Source: Marinobacterium sp. xm-d-530 (GTDB lineage Bacteria; Pseudomonadota; Gammaproteobacteria; Pseudomonadales; Balneatricaceae). From it: 9,817 nucleotides of DNA. Positions 5,683 through 9,817 of the stretch are shown piece after piece (the first letter of the stretch is position 1; each line of letters starts with the position of its first letter). Under the pieces are notes generated by a model. That model was not told the origin of the DNA. It saw nothing but the letters and a program-made list of their open reading frames with translations, and searched no databases. Both the position numbers and the translations under genes were made by a program. The stretch lies in NCBI GenBank assembly GCA_949499045.1, contig CATEEE010000145.1:1-9817 (forward strand). Reading direction: 5' to 3'.

Positions 5683-7488
5683 ATGGAAGTTCGAGATTAC
5701 AACCGCAACAACGTGTTTAAGAGCCGCCGTAACTTGTTTCGACAGCTGCTCAAGTCGCTTCTGTTTATATCACTGTTGCTGTCATTAATAACCCTGATTC
5801 AGCAGATTTTCGTAGATAAATTTACTGTCTCCTATTTCTACCCACTTACTCTATGCCTTTTGGTTATCCAATATTGTGTAGACCGTATTCATTTGGGGTG
5901 GGGTGCTTTCATCACTTTTATTGTCATGGGCAGTGGTTCGATATCGTTAGCGTTATTGACGGATGATATTGCCTTAGCCTGTTTATCAGGCGCTATATTA
6001 CCTCTGTTGCTTCGGTTTACGGTGACGCAGCGCTGGATACTTCTGTTTATACCCGTCTGGCTTTCTTTGCTCGTATCGATCCACTCATATAATGTACAAA
6101 CGGCGTTGGTGTCCGAGTTTTATACCCATCTATTAACGCTCTCATATTCCGTACTTGTATATGGCACCTTAACGATTCTTTTTAATCGTATATATTCTCT
6201 TGTTTCGGATAAAGAGTATAAAGAAAACAATGACTTAATAGATGAATTTATAGATAGCTATCAAGTGCATCAGCATTTTGAGTGGCTTAAAAGTAAGAAC
6301 CCTGACGGTGTGGTAAGAGTCTATGGTGTCTACCTAAAAAATATCCTGGATAATGTAGGTAAAAGCTCAGACAGTTCGAATGAATTTAAAGAGGCCATTG
6401 TCCAATTTAATCAGCTGTTGAAAGGGGTCTGCCCTCCTGGTGCTTCTATTGGTAGGTTGGAAAATGGGGTGTATGTTTTGATGTCAGAGCGTCGTTATTG
6501 GGACGCGTTTGAGCATGGGCTTCGTCAGCTAAAAAAAGAGGCACCGGACTTTTCCCCGATTGTGGTGTCAACCGATACCCCCAATGACTCAATCGATCTA
6601 GACAGTGCTTTGAATAACCTAGACACCGTATTTATGCGTGCCACCAAAGAGAAGACAGATTTTGCTCGTTTTAACTTAAAAGACCGAGATCATCTGAACG
6701 CTCAAACAGATATCCGATTTGTTGACGTTTCTCAGGCTTTTGAAAAGGATGAGATTCAGATGTTCTTTCAGCCTAAGGTTGATATTAAAGATAATAATAG
6801 GCTGGTGGGTGCTGAAGCTTTGGTGCGATGGTTGCATCCTGAAAAAGGTTTACTGACACCAAAAGAATTTGTCGATCTTATAGAGTCGTCCCCTTATAGG
6901 CTGAAATTTATAAATAGTGTCATCGAGCAATCAGCCCATTTTTGTGAAACGATGAAACAGTCAGGTTTGCCGATTTCTGTCTCTTTTAACTTAAGTGCAA
7001 ACGATCTTCAGGATCTACGAGTGACTTATGAGCTGAGTCAAGTGCAACAGAAGTACGGTTTTGATGCGGGAGCGTTACAGATTGAGCTGTCTGAGCAGGA
7101 GACAGACGTCTCTCTTGATAACTTAAAACGCTCTTTGGATGCCGTGAAAGAGTTAGGTTACTCAGTTGCTCTTGATGATTTTGGTACTGGAATGAGCTCG
7201 CTGGCTTATTTTCAAAATCTTCCAGCCGATACCATTAAATTAGATCGTTCATTTATAAAAGACATTCACATCAACCGCTTATCAGAGCACCTGACCAATA
7301 TGGTGGTTGGTTTGTCGAAGGAAGAGGGTCTTACTGTGGTGGCCGAGGGTGTTGAGAGCGCCATGGAGGCCGATACTCTTCTTAAATTGGGGGTCGATCA
7401 GGTGCAGGGCTATCTGTTCGGTAAACCCATGCCTCCATCTGAGTTTTTACAATTTTATGGTTTAGAGTTGATTGATTATGATCTGTAG
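5683..7488 (+). CDS. membrane-anchored cyclic-di-GMP phosphodiesterase: degenerate GGDEF plus intact EAL domain
   Basis: The 601-residue protein begins with a basic N-terminus, followed by about six membrane segments (within 21-170) that match no sensor family I recognise. A short linker leads to a GGDEF-like domain (about 200-335). Where GGDEF should stand the sequence reads RLENGVYVLMSE (258-269), so cyclase activity is not expected. The EAL domain (about 345-595) keeps FQPKVD (362-367), EALVRW (Glu378), Asn436 in FNLSAN, Glu468, DDFGTG (498-503), Lys519 in IKLDRSFI, AEGVE (Glu555) and QGYLFGKP (575-582). That is the full set normally needed to bind two metals and hydrolyse cyclic-di-GMP to pGpG. 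The enzyme probably works at the inner membrane, with the dead GGDEF domain as a possible GTP or dimerisation module. It is followed 79 bp later by phosphoglucomutase, with no terminator seen between them. Confidence 0.92.
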   Translation: MEVRDYNRNNVFKSRRNLFRQLLKSLLFISLLLSLITLIQQIFVDKFTVSYFYPLTLCLLVIQYCVDRIHLGWGAFITFIVMGSGSISLALLTDDIALACLSGAILPLLLRFTVTQRWILLFIPVWLSLLVSIHSYNVQTALVSEFYTHLLTLSYSVLVYGTLTILFNRIYSLVSDKEYKENNDLIDEFIDSYQVHQHFEWLKSKNPDGVVRVYGVYLKNILDNVGKSSDSSNEFKEAIVQFNQLLKGVCPPGASIGRLENGVYVLMSERRYWDAFEHGLRQLKKEAPDFSPIVVSTDTPNDSIDLDSALNNLDTVFMRATKEKTDFARFNLKDRDHLNAQTDIRFVDVSQAFEKDEIQMFFQPKVDIKDNNRLVGAEALVRWLHPEKGLLTPKEFVDLIESSPYRLKFINSVIEQSAHFCETMKQSGLPISVSFNLSANDLQDLRVTYELSQVQQKYGFDAGALQIELSEQETDVSLDNLKRSLDAVKELGYSVALDDFGTGMSSLAYFQNLPADTIKLDRSFIKDIHINRLSEHLTNMVVGLSKEEGLTVVAEGVESAMEADTLLKLGVDQVQGYLFGKPMPPSEFLQFYGLELIDYDL

Positions 7489-7567
7489 ATGTCGGCACGA
7501 AGTTTGCAAATGTACATTACTTTTTTAAAACTCTCTATCGCTAACTACTGAATACAATGTGATCTCA
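7489..7567 (+). promoter_or_regulatory. region upstream of phosphoglucomutase with two overlapping palindromes
   Basis: The 79-bp spacer has no terminator hairpin. It contains TTTGCAAA (7503-7510) overlapping AATGTACATT (7509-7518), both perfect palindromes, then a T run. TACAAT at 7553-7558 could be a -10 box, but no -35 is recognisable and it would place the start of transcription almost on the ATG. No Shine-Dalgarno is visible. An operator role for the palindromes is only a possibility. Confidence 0.3.
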
Positions 7568-9193
7568 ATGAATAGAAACATCATCGCTACAACACCTTTC
7601 CCAGGACAGAAACCAGGTACCTCAGGGCTTCGTAAAAAGGTTAAGGTTTTTCAACAACCGAATTATTTAGAGAATTTTGTTCAGGCTGTTTTTGATTCAA
7701 TAGACAGTTGTGAGGGGCAATCGTTAGTGATCGGCGGTGACGGTCGCTATTTTAACCGGGAGGCGATTCAAACCATTATTAAAATGGCGATAGCTAACGG
7801 CTTTGAAACGCTCATTATTGGTCAGTCGGGTATTCTGTCAACGCCGGCCGCTAGCTGTGTCGTACGTAAATACAAGGCTTTGGGCGGACTGGTACTCTCT
7901 GCTAGTCACAATCCTGGTGGACCAGATGAGGACTTCGGCATTAAATTTAACCGTTCTAACGGCGGGCCTGCGAGCGAAGCTCAGACAGATAAAATTCACC
8001 AAATTACCGAATCCATTTCGCAATATTATACGGTTGATTTGGATCCAATCGATATCGATAGGGTAGGTGAAGTTGATTTAGGAATGGCCAAAATTCAGGT
8101 AATTGATCCTGTATCAGATTACGCTGATTTGATGGAAGAGTTGTTTGATTTTGCAGCCATGAAACAGCTCTTAAGTGGTCCAGATTTCAGATTTAGATTT
8201 GACGCAATGCATGCAGTCACTGGCCCTTATGCACAAGAGATATTCATTAATCGTCTTGGAGCACCAAAAGAGAGCGTTATCAATGCGGTACCGAAAGAGG
8301 ATTTCGGCGGTCATCATCCTGATCCAAATCTGGTACACGCTGCTGATCTTGTTAATCAAGTGAATGAGCAAGCATTGGATTTTGGTGCGGCTTCAGACGG
8401 CGATGGGGATCGGAATATGATCATTGGCCATCAATTTTATGTGAACCCTTGTGACAGTTTGGCTCTCTTAGCGGCGAACGCACAAAAGATTCCTGCCTAT
8501 AAAAATGGGTTGAAAGGTGTGGCTCGATCAATGCCAACCAGCCGAGCAGTCGATCGAGTGGCTGACAAGCTCGACATCAACTGTTATGAGACACCAACAG
8601 GTTGGAAATTTTTTGGCAATCTGATGGACGATGGTCGTATCAGTTTTTGCGGGGAAGAGAGTTTCGGCACAAGCTCGGACCATGTACGTGAAAAAGATGG
8701 TCTTTGGGCCGTACTCTGTTGGATTAATATTCTGGCAGCCACTGGGCTGTCTGTCGCCGAATTGGTGAAGGATCACTGGAAGACTTATGGTCGGGATCTA
8801 TTTACCCGTCATGATTATGAAGCGATTGCCTCTGATTCTGCTGCCAAAATGATGGAAACACTTAATGCCTCTTTAGAGGGTCTGGTTGGCCAGTCTTTCA
8901 GCGGTGTTCAAGTAACCTTAGCGGATCAATTCAGTTATTCAGATCCTGTTGATGGATCAGTCAGCAATAATCAAGGCGTTCGTATTCTGTTTGAAAATGG
9001 TGGTCGTATTGTGGTCCGACTATCAGGCACAGGTACTTCAGGTGCCACACTGCGTGTTTATCTGGATCAATTCACACAAGATGAGTCGATTACCGATACA
9101 CAAGCGGCTTTGAGTACCTTAATCGATTTGGCAGATCAGTTAATCGGTATTGAAAAGTTCACAGGGCGCACAGAGCCGGATGTGGTGACCTGA
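7568..9193 (+). CDS. pgm: alpha-D-glucose phosphoglucomutase (PGM1-type)
   Basis: The 541-residue enzyme interconverts glucose 1-phosphate and glucose 6-phosphate in the cytoplasm, linking glycolysis to UDP-glucose, glycogen and polysaccharide synthesis. It opens with the family signature TTPFPGQKPGTSGLRKKVKV (residues 8-27). The phosphoserine loop is SASHNPGGPDEDFGIKFN (111-128, catalytic Ser113). The metal loop is DGDGDRN (277-283), the sugar-specificity loop GEESFGTSSDH (362-372) and the C-terminal phosphate-binding loop RLSGTGTSG (484-492). All four active-site regions are intact, and the length fits the long eukaryote-like PGM family rather than the shorter PMM/PGM family. I prefer ATG 7568, with MNRNIIATTPF matching the family N-terminus, over an in-frame GTG at 7559; neither has a good ribosome site. 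It follows a cyclic-di-GMP phosphodiesterase gene and ends 1 bp before gloA, so pgm and gloA are very likely co-transcribed. Confidence 0.95.
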   Translation: MNRNIIATTPFPGQKPGTSGLRKKVKVFQQPNYLENFVQAVFDSIDSCEGQSLVIGGDGRYFNREAIQTIIKMAIANGFETLIIGQSGILSTPAASCVVRKYKALGGLVLSASHNPGGPDEDFGIKFNRSNGGPASEAQTDKIHQITESISQYYTVDLDPIDIDRVGEVDLGMAKIQVIDPVSDYADLMEELFDFAAMKQLLSGPDFRFRFDAMHAVTGPYAQEIFINRLGAPKESVINAVPKEDFGGHHPDPNLVHAADLVNQVNEQALDFGAASDGDGDRNMIIGHQFYVNPCDSLALLAANAQKIPAYKNGLKGVARSMPTSRAVDRVADKLDINCYETPTGWKFFGNLMDDGRISFCGEESFGTSSDHVREKDGLWAVLCWINILAATGLSVAELVKDHWKTYGRDLFTRHDYEAIASDSAAKMMETLNASLEGLVGQSFSGVQVTLADQFSYSDPVDGSVSNNQGVRILFENGGRIVVRLSGTGTSGATLRVYLDQFTQDESITDTQAALSTLIDLADQLIGIEKFTGRTEPDVVT

Positions 9194-9194
9194 T

Positions 9195-9635
9195 ATGAAA
9201 TACCTTCACACCATGGTTCGTATAACCGATGTCGATGCATCCTTAGCCTTCTATTGCGATGCATTGGGCATGGTTGAGATATCGCGTAAAGAGAGTGAGG
9301 CAGGCCGTTTTACATTGATCTTTCTAGCAGCTGCTGAGGATGAACAGCGGAGTAGAGCGGAGCAGGCACCACTGCTGGAGTTAACTTATAACTGGGACCC
9401 TGAAGTGTACTCAGGTGGTCGCAATTTTGGTCACTTAGCCTACAGCGTGGAAAATATTTACGATACCTGTGCACACCTTCAGCGCATGGGTGTAACCATT
9501 AATCGTCCGCCAAGAGATGGTCGTATGGCATTTGTCCGCTCACCTGATGGGATCTCGATTGAATTACTGCAGCTAGGTGAATCACTGACGCCAGCAGAGC
9601 CTTGGTTGAGCATGGCTAACGTGGGTGAGTGGTAA
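9195..9635 (+). CDS. gloA: lactoylglutathione lyase (glyoxalase I)
   Basis: The 146-residue protein is a small vicinal-oxygen-chelate enzyme that isomerises the hemithioacetal of methylglyoxal and glutathione to S-lactoylglutathione, the first step of methylglyoxal detoxification. The start YLHTMVRITDVDASLAFYCDA (3-23) is the standard GloA N-terminus. Four metal ligands are visible: His5, Glu62 in LLELTYNW, His80 in FGHLAYSV and Glu123 in SIELLQ, equivalent to His5/Glu56/His74/Glu122 of the nickel-type E. coli enzyme. It is about 10 residues longer than E. coli GloA. The extra residues lie in the loop before Glu62 (AAAEDEQRSRAEQAP, 45-59) and at the C-terminus. The ATG comes 1 bp after the pgm stop, with a weak GGTGA (9184-9188) inside pgm, so translation is probably coupled to pgm. 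Pairing with pgm fits a role in coping with sugar-phosphate overflow, which is inference. Confidence 0.95.
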   Translation: MKYLHTMVRITDVDASLAFYCDALGMVEISRKESEAGRFTLIFLAAAEDEQRSRAEQAPLLELTYNWDPEVYSGGRNFGHLAYSVENIYDTCAHLQRMGVTINRPPRDGRMAFVRSPDGISIELLQLGESLTPAEPWLSMANVGEW

Positions 9636-9659
9636 GGCTGGCGAGGTAGAAAGGTATTG

Positions 9660-9704
9660 GGGGTCAGACCCCGTTTTGTCGCGGTAAGATCTGCACCAGG
9701 GTCT
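9660..9704. repeat. GGGTC/GACCC palindrome cluster downstream of gloA
   Basis: GGGGTCAGACCCC (9660-9672) is a short hairpin with a 5-bp stem and 3-base loop, followed by GTTTTG. A further GGGTCT at 9699-9704 is complementary to AGACCC at 9666-9671, so two alternative hairpins are possible. The element starts 24 nt after the gloA stop. It might act as a weak terminator. GGGGTCAGA-type palindromes are also common in extragenic repeats linked to REP-associated transposases, so a mobile-repeat origin is possible. I cannot decide between these. Confidence 0.5.
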
Positions 9705-9710
9705 AATGGG

Positions 9711-9792
9711 ATGGTCCGTCCCGCTTCTTAAACGGCATCACAATGTGCCAGGATATTAGTTACCACACTCTTATCCAAAGGAGACGGACCAT
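9711..9792. repeat. perfect 10-bp inverted repeat flanking a leader region
   Basis: ATGGTCCGTC (9711-9720) and GACGGACCAT (9783-9792) are exact reverse complements separated by 62 bp. The right arm runs into the ATG at 9791 and covers most of the space between its AAGGAG site and start codon. Pairing of the arms in RNA would bury the start codon. It could be a translational control hairpin or part of an insertion-sequence end. Confidence 0.55.
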
Positions 9793-9817
9793 GACTAAGA
9801 CTATAACAAACGCAGAA
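9791..9817 (+). CDS. start of an unidentified gene, cut by the right edge
   Basis: Only nine codons (MTKTITNAE) are visible. The start is supported by AAAGGAG (9777-9783) 7 nt upstream of the ATG, a better ribosome site than most genes in this window have. The leader carries an inverted repeat that overlaps the start codon. The product cannot be named from nine residues; a transposase is one possibility given the repeats just upstream, but this is a guess. Confidence 0.55.

Noticed and set aside
7559..7567. GTG start at 7559 for phosphoglucomutase
   Set aside because: The MNRNIIATTPF start from ATG 7568 matches the family N-terminus better. The choice changes only three residues and cannot be settled by ribosome sites.
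7803..8776. Several open frames of 61-87 codons on both strands inside pgm
   Set aside because: All lie within the conserved catalytic part of phosphoglucomutase and encode nothing recognisable.
1..9817. CRISPR array, tRNA, rRNA, phage or defence genes
   Set aside because: No regularly spaced repeats, cloverleaf-like segments, rRNA motifs or recognisable phage/defence proteins were seen on either strand.

Overview
The window looks like chromosomal DNA of a free-living, probably marine gammaproteobacterium (Oceanospirillales-like). This placement is an inference from moderate GC, gene density, a meta-cleavage aromatic pathway next to a cyclic-di-GMP enzyme, and gammaproteobacterial-type PGM and GloA proteins. 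No rRNA or universal marker is present, so it is soft. There are nine genes, seven complete, one cut by the left edge and one represented by only nine codons at the right edge. No stretch longer than about 170 bases lacks a gene.

Left part (1-4508) is the lower protocatechuate 4,5-cleavage pathway. A minus-strand operon reads ligJ (4-oxalomesaconate hydratase, amidohydrolase type) - ligK (CHA aldolase) - galD/ligU (4-oxalomesaconate tautomerase/isomerase, running off the left edge). The genes are tightly packed: a 10-bp gap, then an 8-bp overlap. Divergent from it is a LysR-type regulator of 403 residues with two apparent winged-helix DNA-binding domains instead of one. It is followed on the same strand by ligC, the NAD(P)+-dependent dehydrogenase that oxidises the ring-cleavage product. 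ligC ends at a strong GC-rich intrinsic terminator. Together the four enzymes account for ring-cleavage semialdehyde -> pyrone -> (ring opening) -> oxalomesaconate isomer -> CHA -> pyruvate + oxaloacetate. The ring-cleavage dioxygenase (ligAB) and pyrone hydrolase (ligI) are not in the window and may lie to the left.

Middle (4509-7488): a gap holding a large imperfect hairpin, then a minus-strand AEC-family permease. Divergent from that is a membrane-anchored protein with a degenerate GGDEF domain and an EAL domain that keeps its catalytic residues, so a likely cyclic-di-GMP phosphodiesterase.

Right part (7489-9817): alpha-phosphoglucomutase and glyoxalase I form a two-gene unit with a 1-bp gap. 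The last 180 bases hold GGGTC/GACCC palindromes, a perfect 10-bp inverted repeat, and a new start codon with a good ribosome-binding site, possibly the edge of a mobile element.

I found no defence system, CRISPR array, phage or RNA gene. The most unusual item is the tandem-HTH LysR regulator together with a direct repeat in the promoter region it faces.
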